Source: Methylobacterium terrae (GTDB lineage Bacteria > Pseudomonadota > Alphaproteobacteria > Rhizobiales > Beijerinckiaceae). Taken from it: a stretch of DNA of 64,000 nucleotides. Shown in pieces: positions 10,057-19,560 of the stretch. The DNA is taken from positions 6,018,001 through 6,082,000 of the forward strand of contig NZ_CP029553.1 in NCBI RefSeq assembly GCF_003173755.1, in the 5' to 3' direction. How positions within the stretch are numbered: the first letter of the stretch is position 1; each line of letters opens with the position of its first letter. The notes under the pieces were generated by a model. It made no database searches. It was given only the letters and a program-made list of their open reading frames with translations, and was not told where the DNA came from. Both the position numbers and the translations under genes were made by a program.

Positions 10057-10958
10057 GCCTCGGTCTCCGGCGAACGAACGGGCGCTTCCTCGGCGAGCCC
10101 TTCGCGCGCCAGCGCCGAGCGGCCCTGTCGCGCCGCCCAGGCGCCGGCGACCGAGCCGCCGTAGCGCTCGAGGCCGGAGCTGCGGAAGACCAGGGCGGCG
10201 AGCCCCGCCTTGATGCCGTTCTTCGCCAGCATCGCGCCGGTCGGATCGGGCAGGCCGTACTTGCGGGAGACGTAGGCCCGCGACCAGGCCTGGTGCCAGC
10301 GCGAGCGGTGCACCCGGCCGGGCTCCGGCGCGCTCGAGGCGCCGCGCCCGTGCAGCGCCACCGCGCCGTGGACGTGGACGAGCGCCCGGCCCGCATCGGC
10401 GATCCGGCGGCAGAGGTCGTCGTCCTCGTAGAACAGGAAGATGTTCGGATCGAACCCGCCGAGCGACAGGAACAGGTCGCGCCGCACCATCAGGCAGGCG
10501 CCGGAGAGGAACGGCGCGCAGGCATCGCCCTCCGGCGGATGGAAGCGCCCGCCCGGATTGGTGAGGTAGGGCGCGAGCAGCGAGCGCGGCTGGTAGAAGA
10601 AGCGCCCGTCGGGCTCGACGATGCGGGGCGCGAACGCCCCCGCATCGGGATAGGCCTCGGCCGCGGCGAGCAGGGCGTCGGCGCTGCCTGCCTGGAGCTC
10701 GACGTCGGGGTTGACGATGAGCGCGTACTCGGCCCGCCCCGCCGCCCAGATCCCGGCATTGTTGGCCCGGCCGTAGCCCTCGTTGCGGGGCAGCCGCAGC
10801 ACCCGCGCCCCGAGCGACGCGGCGAGGTCCGCCGAGCCGTCGCGGCTCGCGTTGTCGACGACGAGCGCCGGCACGTGCTCGCGGGCGAGCGCCGTAAGGC
10901 AGGCCGGCAGGACACCGGCGCTGTCATGCGCGACGACGACCGCGACGAGACCGGGCAC
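10053..10958 (-). CDS. Family 2 glycosyltransferase
   Basis: A 301-residue GT-A fold enzyme of the rhamnosyltransferase-like GT2 group. It shows the N-terminal nucleotide-sugar binding strand (VAVVVAHDSAGVLPACL), VDNASRDGS, the metal-binding region NPDVEL in place of a DXD, LSGACLMVRR, and FFLYEDDDLCRR as the acceptor/catalytic segment. It is cytoplasmic or peripheral. It overlaps the acyltransferase gene, suggesting a two-gene unit that adds and acylates a sugar on a cell-surface polysaccharide. It lies just downstream of aspS on the same strand, with a 9-base gap. Confidence 0.9.
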   Translation of the reverse strand: MPGLVAVVVAHDSAGVLPACLTALAREHVPALVVDNASRDGSADLAASLGARVLRLPRNEGYGRANNAGIWAAGRAEYALIVNPDVELQAGSADALLAAAEAYPDAGAFAPRIVEPDGRFFYQPRSLLAPYLTNPGGRFHPPEGDACAPFLSGACLMVRRDLFLSLGGFDPNIFLFYEDDDLCRRIADAGRALVHVHGAVALHGRGASSAPEPGRVHRSRWHQAWSRAYVSRKYGLPDPTGAMLAKNGIKAGLAALVFRSSGLERYGGSVAGAWAARQGRSALAREGLAEEAPVRSPETEA

Positions 10959-10967
10959 GTCCGCCGA

Positions 10968-12782
10968 TCAGCCCTGCTTCTGCGGCAGGTTGAGGCGGAT
11001 GTGCAGCTCGCGCAGCTGCTTGAGGCCGACCTCGGAGGGCGCCCCCATCATCAGGTCCTCGGCGCGCTGGTTCATCGGGAACAGCACCACCTCGCGGATG
11101 TTCGGCTCGTTGCAGAGCAGCATCACGATGCGGTCGACGCCCGGCGCGATGCCGCCGTGCGGCGGCGCGCCCATCTTCAGCGCGTTCAGCATGCCGCCGA
11201 ACTTCGCCTCGAGCACGTCCTTCGGGTAGCCGGCGAGCCCGAAGGCCTTCTCCATCACTTCGGGGCGATGGTTGCGGATCGCGCCCGACGACAGCTCGAT
11301 GCCGTTGCAGACGATGTCGTACTGGAACGCCTTGATGCCGAGGATCGTCGCGTGGTCCTCCGGGTCGAGGGCCATGAACGCGTCGTGGTCGAAGTTCGGC
11401 ATCGAGAACGGGTTGTGCGAGAAATCGACCCGCTTCTCGTCCTCGTTCCACTCGTACATCGGGAAGTCGGTGATCCAGCAGAAGGCGAACTGGTCCTTGT
11501 CGGACAGGTTGAGCTCGTCGCCGACCCGGATGCGAGCCTTGCCGGCGAGCCCCGCCGCCTTGGCCTCGGGCCCCGCGGAGAAGAACACCGCGTCGCCGGC
11601 CTTGAGGCCGGCCTTGGCGGCAATCGCCGCTTGCGCCTCCGCCGGCACGAACTTGGCGATCGGCCCGCGGCCGGTGAGCTGGCCGCCCTCCTCCTCGAAC
11701 ACGATGTAGCCGAGGCCGGGCGCGCCCTCGGAGCGGGCCCAGTCGTTGAGCTTGTCGAAGAACGAGCGCGGCTGGGACGCCGCACCCGGGGCGGGCACGG
11801 CGCGGACCACGCCGCCGGCCTTGATGGCGTTCTTGAACGCGTTGAAGGTCACGTCCTCGCGCAGGAACTCGTCGGTCACGTCGGCGATGACGAGGGGGTT
11901 GCGCAGGTCCGGCTTGTCGACGCCGTATTTCAGCATCGCCTCGGCGTAGGGGATCCGCACGAAGCTCGGCGAGACGCGCTTGCCGTCGGCGAATTCCTCG
12001 AAGACCGAGCGCAGGACCGGCTCGACGGCCTGGAACACGTCCTCCTGCGTGACGAAGCTCATCTCGATGTCGAGCTGGTAGAACTCGCCCGGCGAGCGGT
12101 CGGCCCGGGCGTCCTCGTCCCGGAAGCACGGCGCGATCTGGAAGTACCGGTCGAAGCCGGCGATCATCGTCAGCTGCTTGAACTGCTGCGGGGCCTGCGG
12201 CAGGGCGTAGAACTTGCCCGGATGCAGGCGCGACGGCACCAGGAAGTCGCGCGCGCCCTCCGGCGACGAGGCGGTGAGGATCGGGGTCTGGAACTCGAAG
12301 AACCCGCCCTCGCGCATCCGCCGGCGCAGCGAATCGATGATCGCGCCGCGGCGCATGATGTTGGCGTGCAGCTTCTCGCGGCGCAGGTCGAGGAAGCGGT
12401 ACTTGAGCCGCGTCTCCTCGGGATACTCCTGGTCGCCGAAGACCGGCATCGGCAATTCGCCGGCGGCGCCCAGCACCTCGAGGTCGGTGATGTAGACCTC
12501 GACCGCGCCGGTCGGGAGTTCCGCGTTCTCGGTGCCGGCCGGCCGCTGGCGCACGCGGCCGTCGATGCGGATCACCCACTCGGAGCGCACGGCCTCGGCC
12601 GCCTTGAAGGCCGCGGAATCCGGATCGATCACGCATTGCGTGATGCCGTAATGGTCGCGCAGGTCGATGAACAGCACGCCGCCATGGTCGCGGACGCGGT
12701 GGCACCAGCCCGAGAGGCGGATGGTCGCGCCGACGTCGGAAGCGCGGAGCGCCCCGCAGGTATGGGAACGATAGCGGTGCAT
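10968..12782 (-). CDS. aspS: Aspartyl-tRNA synthetase
   Basis: Charges tRNA-Asp, and, in organisms that use the GatCAB route, often tRNA-Asn as well. The 604-residue protein has the bacterial layout: N-terminal OB-fold anticodon-binding domain ([16 protein letters not shown]), class II core with motif 2 in the [15 protein letters not shown] segment, a GAD insertion domain, and motif 3 ([14 protein letters not shown]). The start [10 protein letters not shown] matches the normal family N-terminus; the longer open frame upstream is rejected. It is followed by the glycosyltransferase gene and faces the SOS-box gene at 12984. Confidence 0.98.
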   Translation of the reverse strand: MHRYRSHTCGALRASDVGATIRLSGWCHRVRDHGGVLFIDLRDHYGITQCVIDPDSAAFKAAEAVRSEWVIRIDGRVRQRPAGTENAELPTGAVEVYITDLEVLGAAGELPMPVFGDQEYPEETRLKYRFLDLRREKLHANIMRRGAIIDSLRRRMREGGFFEFQTPILTASSPEGARDFLVPSRLHPGKFYALPQAPQQFKQLTMIAGFDRYFQIAPCFRDEDARADRSPGEFYQLDIEMSFVTQEDVFQAVEPVLRSVFEEFADGKRVSPSFVRIPYAEAMLKYGVDKPDLRNPLVIADVTDEFLREDVTFNAFKNAIKAGGVVRAVPAPGAASQPRSFFDKLNDWARSEGAPGLGYIVFEEEGGQLTGRGPIAKFVPAEAQAAIAAKAGLKAGDAVFFSAGPEAKAAGLAGKARIRVGDELNLSDKDQFAFCWITDFPMYEWNEDEKRVDFSHNPFSMPNFDHDAFMALDPEDHATILGIKAFQYDIVCNGIELSSGAIRNHRPEVMEKAFGLAGYPKDVLEAKFGGMLNALKMGAPPHGGIAPGVDRIVMLLCNEPNIREVVLFPMNQRAEDLMMGAPSEVGLKQLRELHIRLNLPQKQG

Positions 12783-12948
12783 GGGCGTGTCTTCGCTGTC
12801 CAGAATTCTCGGCTGTCTCGACCGGGCCGGCAGGCCGGGCGCGCGAGCCGTCCGCTCGCACGCAGAAGCGTGCGGCACCCATTCGCGAAGGGGGAGGCGA
12901 AGTCAAGCGCGGGGCGCCGGAACAGGGTCCGCGCCGGGGCGTTCGCGC

Positions 12949-12977
12949 TTGTGGAACAAACAACGAACAACTATATT
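12949..12977 (+). promoter_or_regulatory. Sigma-70-type promoter overlapping the LexA box
   Basis: TTGTGG (12949-12954), a 17-base spacer and TATATT (12972-12977). The start point would fall at about 12984, the A of the ATG, which predicts a leaderless or nearly leaderless mRNA for the gene there. Confidence 0.65.
12954..12968 (+). promoter_or_regulatory. LexA (SOS) box, alphaproteobacterial type
   Basis: GAAC-AAACAAC-GAAC, a perfect GAAC-N7-GAAC direct repeat, which is the reverse complement of the GTTC-N7-GTTC box bound by LexA in alphaproteobacteria. It lies between the -35 and -10 boxes, a position where binding blocks RNA polymerase. Confidence 0.75.
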
Positions 12978-12983
12978 ATCCCC

Positions 12984-13478
12984 ATGGATCAGCACAGCTT
13001 TTTCGGCTCGTTCGAGCCCCACCCGGGCACCTTGCCCGACACCCTGCCGGACCCGCCCGGGGATACCCCGGTCCCGGCTCGCCCACCCGCTCCGGAGGCC
13101 CGCGCCATGCCCGTCGATCGTCGGGATTCGTTCATCGAACGCCAGGACGGCGCCTGGCGGGTGCTGCCGATCGAGGGGCGGTTCGAGCTCGTCTACGAGG
13201 ATGGCAACGGCGCCTGGAGCGTGCGCCGGCTGCAGGCGCACGAGCTCAAGATCGGCCCGGGCCGGGTCCTCGTCGGCGGAACCGACCGCGACCGGGACGG
13301 CTACCGGGGGTTCCGGGCCGACCGCATCCACCGCCTGACCGACCGCGACACCGGCGAGCGGGTCGAGCGCAACATCCTCGACTGGCTCACCCGCCGGGCG
13401 GAAGGCACGCGGCGGGCCAGGTCCAGGGCGGAGGCGGGCGCCTCGCGTCGGGGCACGGGCGGATCGCGCGCCGCGTGA
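12984..13478 (+). CDS. Stand-alone WYL-domain protein, predicted SOS-regulated
   Basis: A 164-residue protein. Residues 1-41 are Pro/Asp-rich and probably disordered; residues 50-135 resemble a WYL domain (FELVYEDGNGAWSVRRLQ ... YRGFRADRIHRL), an SH3-like fold that senses nucleic acid or ligands in transcription regulators and phage-defence control. No DNA-binding helix-turn-helix is present, so it is a WYL module on its own, with a basic tail (RRARSRAEAGASRR). Two starts are possible: ATG at 12984, leaderless from the promoter, or ATG at 13107, which has GGAGG 8 bases upstream (13094-13098) and gives 123 residues. Codon bias in the first 41 codons favours the longer form. The LexA box predicts induction by DNA damage. 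Confidence 0.75.
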   Translation: MDQHSFFGSFEPHPGTLPDTLPDPPGDTPVPARPPAPEARAMPVDRRDSFIERQDGAWRVLPIEGRFELVYEDGNGAWSVRRLQAHELKIGPGRVLVGGTDRDRDGYRGFRADRIHRLTDRDTGERVERNILDWLTRRAEGTRRARSRAEAGASRRGTGGSRAA

Positions 13479-13564
13479 TTTTCGGTTACCACGCCGCCCA
13501 ATCCCCATAACCCACGCCGCCGGCGTCTCGCCCTCGGCGGCCGGCTCCGCTATAGCCGGACGTC

Positions 13565-14728
13565 ATGAAGCTGATTACTTCGACGGAAGAACTCGCCTCC
13601 GCTTGCGCGCGCTTCGCCACGCAACCCTTCGTGACCGTCGACACGGAGTTCATGCGCGAGACGACCTACTATCCGAAGCTGTGCCTGATCCAGATCGCGG
13701 CACCGGACGGGTCGACCGCGCTCGTCGATCCGCTGGCGCCCGACATCGATCTCGCGCCGTTCTTCGCGCTCATGGGCGACGAGGGCGTGCTGAAGGTGTT
13801 CCACTCGGCGCGCCAGGACCTCGAGATCATCTGGCTGCTCGGCGGCCTGCTGCCGCAGCCGTTCTTCGACACGCAGGTCGCCGCGATGGTGTGCGGCTAC
13901 GGTGATTCCGTCTCCTACGAGCAGCTCGTCAACGACGTCGCCAAGGCGAAGATCGACAAGTCGTCGCGCTTCACCGACTGGTCGCGCCGGCCGCTCTCGG
14001 ACGCGCAGCTGAGCTACGCCCTGTCGGACGTCACCCACCTCATCAAGGTCTACGAGGTGCTGGCGCGGGAACTGCTCTCGACCGACCGCGGCGCCTGGCT
14101 CGACGAGGAGATGGCGGTCCTCACCTCCCCCGACACCTACCGGGCCGATCCGGACCAGGCCTGGCGGCGGCTGAGCAGCCGGATGCGCAAGGCCCGCGAG
14201 ATCGCGGTGCTGATGGAGGTGGCGGCCTGGCGCGAGCGCGAGGCGCAGTCCCGCAACGTGCCGCGCGGGCGCATCCTGAAGGACGAGGCGGTGATCGACC
14301 TCGCCACCTCGGCGCCGCGCAGCGTCGAGGCGCTGGGGCGCCTGCGCACGATTCCCGCCGGGTTCGAGCGCTCGCGCACCGGCGCCGACATCCTGGCCGC
14401 CGTCGAGCGCGGCCTGTCGCGCGACCCCTCGACCGTGCCGACCCCCGAGCGGGGCCGCGCGCGCAGCGGCGGCAACGGGGCGCTCGTCGAACTCCTCAAG
14501 GTGCTGCTGAAGGCGGTCTGCGAGGACGAGCGCGTGGCGCCCAAGATCATCGCCACCGTCGACGACCTCGAGGCCCTGGCCGAGGACGACGCGGCCGACG
14601 TGCCGGTGCTGCACGGCTGGCGCCGCGGCCTGTTCGGCGAGAAGGCGCTGGCGCTCAAGGCCGGCCGCCTGGCGCTCTCGGCGGAGGGCGGGCGCGTGGT
14701 GGTGCGGGAACTGCCGTCGGAGCCATAA
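13565..14728 (+). CDS. rnd: Ribonuclease D
   Basis: A 387-residue 3'-5' exoribonuclease that trims tRNA and other small RNA 3' ends. The DEDDy exonuclease core is complete: Asp26 and Glu28 in [13 protein letters not shown], and [10 protein letters not shown] with the tyrosine of the DEDDy subclass. An HRDC domain follows (about residues 205-290), then a second HRDC-like region. Length and order match the family. It starts 87 bases after the WYL gene on the same strand, with its own spacing. Confidence 0.97.
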   Translation: MKLITSTEELASACARFATQPFVTVDTEFMRETTYYPKLCLIQIAAPDGSTALVDPLAPDIDLAPFFALMGDEGVLKVFHSARQDLEIIWLLGGLLPQPFFDTQVAAMVCGYGDSVSYEQLVNDVAKAKIDKSSRFTDWSRRPLSDAQLSYALSDVTHLIKVYEVLARELLSTDRGAWLDEEMAVLTSPDTYRADPDQAWRRLSSRMRKAREIAVLMEVAAWREREAQSRNVPRGRILKDEAVIDLATSAPRSVEALGRLRTIPAGFERSRTGADILAAVERGLSRDPSTVPTPERGRARSGGNGALVELLKVLLKAVCEDERVAPKIIATVDDLEALAEDDAADVPVLHGWRRGLFGEKALALKAGRLALSAEGGRVVVRELPSEP

Positions 14729-14925
14729 GGACGCTCGCGAGGGGCAAGGAGCAAGAGGGAGCCGCGGGCGATTGCCCCGCTCCCCTTGCCCCCTTCCCCT
14801 TGCGCTCCCGCATCGAACCCGACCGACCCGCGCGCCGGCTCGCACCCCGGGCCCGATCGTTCGCCGCTCCGCACTCTCGTCCGAGGAGGCCTCGGGCCTC
14901 CCCGCTCCCGGTTGCCGAACGACCG

Positions 14926-17010
14926 TCAGGCCGCCCGTACCCCGGCCAGGAACCGCTGCACCTCCGCGTTGAGATGCTCGGACTGGCGCGACAGCTCGGA
15001 GGCCGAGGCGAGCACCTGGCTCGCGGCCGCTCCCGTCTCCTCGGCCGCGTCGGCCACGCTAGCGACGTTCCGGGTCACCTCGCTCGTGCCCGTGGCCGCA
15101 TGGGTGACGTTGCGCACGATCTCCTGCGTCGCCGCGCCCTGCTGCTCCACCGTCGCGGCGACCGCGGCCGCCACGCCGGCGATCTCGCGGATGCGCGTCC
15201 CGATCCCCCCGATGGCGGCGACCGCCTGGTCCGTCGAGCCCTGGATCTGCCCGATCTGCCGGGTGATGTCCTCGGTTGCCTTCGCGGTCTGGCCGGCCAG
15301 CGCCTTCACCTCGGCGGCGACCACCGCGAAGCCCCGTCCCGCCGCCCCGGCCCGGGCGGCCTCGATGGTGGCGTTGAGCGCGAGCAGGTTGGTCTGGGCG
15401 GCGATCGAGGAGATCAGCGCCACCACGTCGCCGATGCGGCTCGCCGCCTGGGCCAGGTCCTGCACCAGCCCCGCCGTGGCGTTCGCCTCCGCGACCGCGG
15501 CCTGGGAGAGGCCGGACGAGTCGGTGACCTGCCGGGCGATCTCGGCGATCGACGAGCCGAGCTCCTCGGCGGCGACCGCGACGGTACCGACATTGGCCGC
15601 CGCCCGGTCGGCGGCAGCGGCGGCGCCGGTCGACTGGGTGGCGGTCGCGCCGGCGGTCGCGCTCATGCTCTCGGCGGTCGCCTGCAGCTCGCTTGCCGCC
15701 GCCGAGACCATGCCGACGATGCCCCCGACCGCCTGCTCGAAGCCGTCGGCCATCTGGCGCATGCCGGTCTTGCGCTGCTCCTCGGCCGAGGCGCGGGCGA
15801 GCGCCGTCTCCTCCTCCAGCCGGCGGGTGCGGATCATGCCGTCGCGGAACACCGCCAGGGCGCTCGCCATGGCGCCGATCTCGTCGCGGCGCCCGTCATG
15901 CGGGATCGCCGAGGCGGTGTCCCCGCCCGCCAGCCGGCGCATCACCCCGGTCATGGTCGCGAGCGGCCGGATCACGCCGACGGCCACCCATGCCATCCCG
16001 CCGAGGCCGAGCACCAGGACGAGGACGAGGAGGCCTGCCTGGACCGCGAGCTCGGTGCGGGCCTCGGCGGCCGACGCGCCGGCGACCGCCTCGAGATGGC
16101 CGACCGCCGCGAGCGAGACCGCCGCGATCGTGTCGAGGGCCGGCGTCGATTGCGCCCGCGACTCGACGACCGTCGGCCGCGGCAGCGCCGGATCGAGCAG
16201 GGCGGGCATCAGGGCCCGGGTCCGCGCGTCGAAGGGGCCGTCGAAGTACCCGACCCAGGCCTTCTCCACCGCGGCCCTCACCTCGGCGGCGCCGGACAGG
16301 CCGCCGGCGATGTCGCGGGCGATCTTGAAGGCGAACAGCGTCTCGCGGCCGGTGAGCGCGAAGTCGAACTGCTCCTTCGCCGTCATCGCGCGGTGTTGCG
16401 CCAGGACGTCGTTGACCATCAGGGTGGCGTTGCCGGCGAGCACCCGGGCCGCCCAGCTCATCTCGCGCAGCCGCAGCAGGTCGGACAGGCTCGGATCCTC
16501 GATGCGCAGGCGCGTCTCGGTGGCGCGCATGAGGGCGTCGACGGCGGCGCTGAGGACCGCGTAGCCGTCGTTGACCCGCTTCACGAGGTCGGGCGCGCGC
16601 GCCGCCACCGGCTTTGCCAGGGCGGCGTCGAGGTCGGTCCGGATGCGCGTCCAGGCTTCATAGCTCTCCGAGACCGGGCGGACGTCGATGCCGTCCCGGT
16701 CCGCGCCGGAGGACAGGATGCCGAGGGCGCCGGACAGCGCGTCGCTCGACAGCGTCCGGCGCCGGGCCAGGTCGGTCAGGTTGGCGCCCAGCTTGGCCGG
16801 GTCGAGGACGAGCCCCGAGACCGCGCTGCCGCGCTCGAAGCGCAGCTGAGAGAGGGCATGGGTGAGCAGGCGGTCCGCTTCCGCGAGGCGCGAGGCTTGC
16901 GCCGACCGCGTCCATTGCTGGTGGGCACCGTGCAGGCTGCGGCTGGTCGTCAGCGTGAACATGACGGTGATCGCCGACAAGATGACGATCAGGCGTGTTC
17001 TTATCGACAT
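14926..17010 (-). CDS. Methyl-accepting chemotaxis protein
   Basis: A 694-residue transmembrane chemoreceptor. Transmembrane helix 1 is about residues 7-23, a large helical periplasmic sensor spans 24-322, transmembrane helix 2 is about 323-347, then a HAMP domain and a long cytoplasmic coiled coil. The hairpin tip that binds CheA and CheW is intact ([19 protein letters not shown]). There is no C-terminal CheR/CheB tethering pentapeptide. The ligand cannot be inferred. The 200-base gap to rnd downstream holds imperfect inverted repeats of GGGGCAAGG/CCTTGCCCC type that may terminate both convergent genes. Confidence 0.95.
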   Translation of the reverse strand: MSIRTRLIVILSAITVMFTLTTSRSLHGAHQQWTRSAQASRLAEADRLLTHALSQLRFERGSAVSGLVLDPAKLGANLTDLARRRTLSSDALSGALGILSSGADRDGIDVRPVSESYEAWTRIRTDLDAALAKPVAARAPDLVKRVNDGYAVLSAAVDALMRATETRLRIEDPSLSDLLRLREMSWAARVLAGNATLMVNDVLAQHRAMTAKEQFDFALTGRETLFAFKIARDIAGGLSGAAEVRAAVEKAWVGYFDGPFDARTRALMPALLDPALPRPTVVESRAQSTPALDTIAAVSLAAVGHLEAVAGASAAEARTELAVQAGLLVLVLVLGLGGMAWVAVGVIRPLATMTGVMRRLAGGDTASAIPHDGRRDEIGAMASALAVFRDGMIRTRRLEEETALARASAEEQRKTGMRQMADGFEQAVGGIVGMVSAAASELQATAESMSATAGATATQSTGAAAAADRAAANVGTVAVAAEELGSSIAEIARQVTDSSGLSQAAVAEANATAGLVQDLAQAASRIGDVVALISSIAAQTNLLALNATIEAARAGAAGRGFAVVAAEVKALAGQTAKATEDITRQIGQIQGSTDQAVAAIGGIGTRIREIAGVAAAVAATVEQQGAATQEIVRNVTHAATGTSEVTRNVASVADAAEETGAAASQVLASASELSRQSEHLNAEVQRFLAGVRAA

Positions 17011-17178
17011 GGTTTCGAGCCGCCTCCCGCGGTGCCGGACCGGCCCGCATCCGATCGGATATCCGTAGGGAAAGGCGGTTAAAAAATACCGGTAGAGCGT
17101 CGGCCTGCCCGGATCTGCCGGACCCTTCGTCCTTGGCCCGGAGGCGGCATCGGCGTCGCACGATCCCGGCGGCCGCGG

Positions 17179-18123
17179 TCAGTACACGTCCCCCTCCGCG
17201 GGTGCCGCCGGGACCGGCCTGGCGGTCGCCGGCGCCTGCGGCCGCGGGGCGGCCGGCGCGCGGGCGGCCGCCCCCGCCGGGCCCGCCGGTCCCCGGGGAC
17301 CGGGCGGGCCCGCAGGCCCGCGCGGGCCGGGCTTGCCGGGTGCGCCCGCGAGGCCCGGCGCACCGGGCGGGCCGGCCTCGCCCTTCGGCCCGGCCTCGCC
17401 CTGCGGGCCGGCCTCGCCCGCGTCACCCTGCGGGCCGGCCGGGCCGGTGTCACCCCGCAAGCCCGCCTCGCCGCGGAGGCCGGCGGGCCCCATGGGCCCG
17501 GCCTCGCCCTTCGGCCCCGCTTCGCCGCTTCGACCGGTTTCGCCCCGAGGACCCGTCCCACCCTCCGGTCCCGCCTCGCCCCTGGGACCCGCCTCGCCCT
17601 TGAGACCCGCCTCGCCCTTGGGACCCGCCTCGCCCTTGGGACCCGCCTCGCCCCTGGGACCCGCCTCGCCCCTGGGACCCGCCTCGCCCCTGGGACCCGC
17701 TTCTCCTCTGGGCCCGGCCTCGCCCCTTGGTCCCGCCTCGCCTGCCGGGCCCGGGGGGCCGGGCGGCCCGGTCAGGGTCCTGAGGTCGGCCCGGCCCTCG
17801 GGCCCGGCCGGGCCCTGCTGGCCGCACTCGCCCACCACCGCGCCGCGCTCCTCGCGCCCGGCGCGCAGGGTCACGATGCAGGTCGCCGGGTGGTAGATCA
17901 GGCGGAACTCGAACTTGCCGCGGGCGTCGGCCCGCGCCGTGAAGCGGCCGTCGAGGCTGATCTCGGCGTCGGGCGCGTCGGCGGTGCCCAGCACCCAGAG
18001 CTCGCCGGCGGTGATCCGGGCGCCCAGCACCTGGATCTCGGCCCGGGCCGGCCAGGGAGCCATGGAGCCGGTTGCCAGGCAGGCCGCCAGCACCGCGGAG
18101 CGTCCGGTCCCGCCGCGCACCAT
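17179..18123 (-). CDS. Secreted collagen-like protein
   Basis: The chosen start ([11 protein letters not shown]) gives a 314-residue protein; an ATG five codons upstream is possible. It has a signal peptide ending near PARA, a globular beta-rich domain of about 75 residues with two cysteines, then about 165 residues of Gly-X-Y triplets rich in [12 protein letters not shown] and GPPGPP, and a Pro/Ala tail ending EGDVY. The triplets are broken once, by DLRTLT, near the start. Bacterial collagen-like proteins form triple helices on the surface and take part in adhesion or biofilm. Prolines and charged residues suit a stable helix without hydroxyproline. The DNA is strongly repetitive (18-bp units), so copy number may vary between strains. 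Confidence 0.85.
   Translation of the reverse strand: MVRGGTGRSAVLAACLATGSMAPWPARAEIQVLGARITAGELWVLGTADAPDAEISLDGRFTARADARGKFEFRLIYHPATCIVTLRAGREERGAVVGECGQQGPAGPEGRADLRTLTGPPGPPGPAGEAGPRGEAGPRGEAGPRGEAGPRGEAGPRGEAGPKGEAGPKGEAGLKGEAGPRGEAGPEGGTGPRGETGRSGEAGPKGEAGPMGPAGLRGEAGLRGDTGPAGPQGDAGEAGPQGEAGPKGEAGPPGAPGLAGAPGKPGPRGPAGPPGPRGPAGPAGAAARAPAAPRPQAPATARPVPAAPAEGDVY
17572..17725. repeat. 18-bp tandem repeats encoding [12 protein letters not shown]
   Basis: About eight near-identical 18-bp units of the GCCTCGCCCCTGGGACCC kind inside the collagen-like gene. In frame, so copy changes would alter length without breaking the protein. Confidence 0.85.
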
Positions 18124-18260
18124 CGTCCGCCCCCGCATCCGCGCGTGAAGTGAACCTCAACTGTTTTTCCGCGGGCGACAAAGTCAAGCGCGCGCGCGGG
18201 CCGAGCACAGGCGCGATGGTCGATGTCCCCCGCCGATGGGCGAGCTTGACCCGGCGGGCG

Positions 18261-19430
18261 TCACGGCTCCGGCCCGACATAGACCGCCCGCGGCCGGATC
18301 AGCCCGCCGGTCCGCCGCTGCTCCAGGGCCTGCGCGATCCAGCCGACCGAGCGGCCGAGGGCGAACAGCCCGAACGCCGCGCCGCGCGGCAGCCCGAGGT
18401 GCCGGCGCAACGCCACGAGGGCGAGGTCGAGGGCCGGCCGGGCCCCGGTCAGCTCCTCGGCCGCGGCCACCACCGCCCGCAGGCCGGGATCCTCCGCGAG
18501 GAGCGGCGCCAGCAGGGCGGCGGCCCGCGGGTCGCCGGCGGGGTAGAGCGGGTGGCCGAAACCCGGCAGGCCCTCGCGCCCGGCGAGCTGGCGGCGCAGG
18601 GACGGGCCCGGATCCGCCGGGTCGAGGGCGTCCCACAGCGCCTCGACCCGGTCGGTCATGCCGCCGTGCCGGCTGCCGCTCAGCGCCGCGAGCCCGGCGA
18701 CGACCGCCGCTCGCAGGCTCGCCCCCGCCGAGGCGACGCAGCGCGCGGTGAAGCCCGACGCGTTCAACTCGTGGTCGGCGCAGAGCACGAGCGCCCGGCG
18801 CAAGGCCTCGGCGCCGGCCGGGCCGAGGCCCCAGGACACGGCGCAGTGCCGGTGGAGCGGTACGGCCTCGGGCGGTCCGCCGGTGATGCAGGCGCCGAGC
18901 ACCCGCACCAGGGCGCCGCTCCCCGCCGCGAGCCGGGCCGGATCCTGCTGCCAGGACGCCGTCGGCTCGTCGCGCGTCGCGGCCGCGAAGGCGCCGAGGA
19001 GGTCGCCGCCGCTCGCCCCGCCCGGGGGCGCCCCCGGCCCGAAGGCGGCACCGGGCGGCAGATCCCCGAACGGCAGATCCCCTGACGGCAAGTCCCAGAG
19101 CCGCGCCGCCGCCTCCTCCAGGGTCGCGGTCTCGGCGAGCGCCACGGCGTCGGCGCCGCGGTAGTACAGCCGGCCGTCGCGGATCAGCGTGACGGCGGTC
19201 TCGAGCACCGGCAGGCCCCAGTCGAGGGCGGCGCGGGCGACCTCCCGCGGCCGGCGCCCGCGGTGCCGCGCCTCGGCGAGGCGCGCGACCGCCTCGGCCG
19301 GGTAGCGGCGCACCCGCGGGTCGTCGGTCGGGTGCGCCTCGATCAGCCCGCGGCTGACATAGGCGTAGAGGGTCTGGCGGCTGACCCCGAGGCGGGCGGC
19401 CGCCTCGGTGGCGGTGAGGTAGGCGGTCAC
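18261..19430 (-). CDS. Citrate synthase family protein with N-terminal MerR-type HTH
   Basis: The 389-residue protein starts with a MerR-like helix-turn-helix (TATEAAARLGVSRQTLYAYV, about residues 6-25) followed by a citrate-synthase-like domain. The catalytic residues align as His220 in CADHELNASGF, His293 in GFGHPLYPAGDPR and Asp335 in LDLALVAL. A Gly/Pro-rich insert lies near residues 115-145. Either it is a DNA-binding citrate synthase-like enzyme or a regulator that senses acyl-CoA or oxaloacetate-like ligands through the old active site. The GTG at 19430 is chosen because an earlier TTG at 19478 lies inside the palindromic operator. It faces the CoA transferase gene. Confidence 0.8.
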   Translation of the reverse strand: MTAYLTATEAAARLGVSRQTLYAYVSRGLIEAHPTDDPRVRRYPAEAVARLAEARHRGRRPREVARAALDWGLPVLETAVTLIRDGRLYYRGADAVALAETATLEEAAARLWDLPSGDLPFGDLPPGAAFGPGAPPGGASGGDLLGAFAAATRDEPTASWQQDPARLAAGSGALVRVLGACITGGPPEAVPLHRHCAVSWGLGPAGAEALRRALVLCADHELNASGFTARCVASAGASLRAAVVAGLAALSGSRHGGMTDRVEALWDALDPADPGPSLRRQLAGREGLPGFGHPLYPAGDPRAAALLAPLLAEDPGLRAVVAAAEELTGARPALDLALVALRRHLGLPRGAAFGLFALGRSVGWIAQALEQRRTGGLIRPRAVYVGPEP

Positions 19431-19461
19431 GGCGGCTCGCGGGCGGTTGATGGGGGCGAGG

Positions 19462-19478
19462 TTGATTCGACGAATCAA
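19462..19478. promoter_or_regulatory. Perfect 17-bp palindrome, candidate operator
   Basis: TTGATTCG-A-CGAATCAA lies between the divergent HTH-citrate synthase and CoA transferase genes, 32 bases from the GTG of the first and 82 bases from the ATG of the second. The sequence is AT-rich against its surroundings. The HTH protein next door is the obvious candidate ligand (inference). Confidence 0.65.
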
Positions 19479-19520
19479 GATTGACGATCTCGCCCGCCCG
19501 GCGCGCTCCTGTCACGACGA

Positions 19521-19560
19521 GCGGCCGAGGAGCGGCCGAGGAGCGGGCGAGGAGCGGGCG
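19521..19560. repeat. 11-bp direct repeats just before the CoA transferase start
   Basis: GCGGCCGAGGA twice, GCGGGCGAGGA once, then a partial copy that abuts the ATG at 19561. Each unit carries a GAGGAG-like Shine-Dalgarno core, so three ribosome sites are tandemly repeated. Confidence 0.7.

Noticed and set aside
10293..12983. Plus-strand open frame opposite the glycosyltransferase and aspS
   Set aside because: Antisense shadow of two well-supported genes. Only its last part, from 12984, is accepted as the WYL gene.
17572..17725. Regular repeats that could suggest a CRISPR array
   Set aside because: Units are contiguous 18-bp codon repeats of Gly-X-Y with no spacers.
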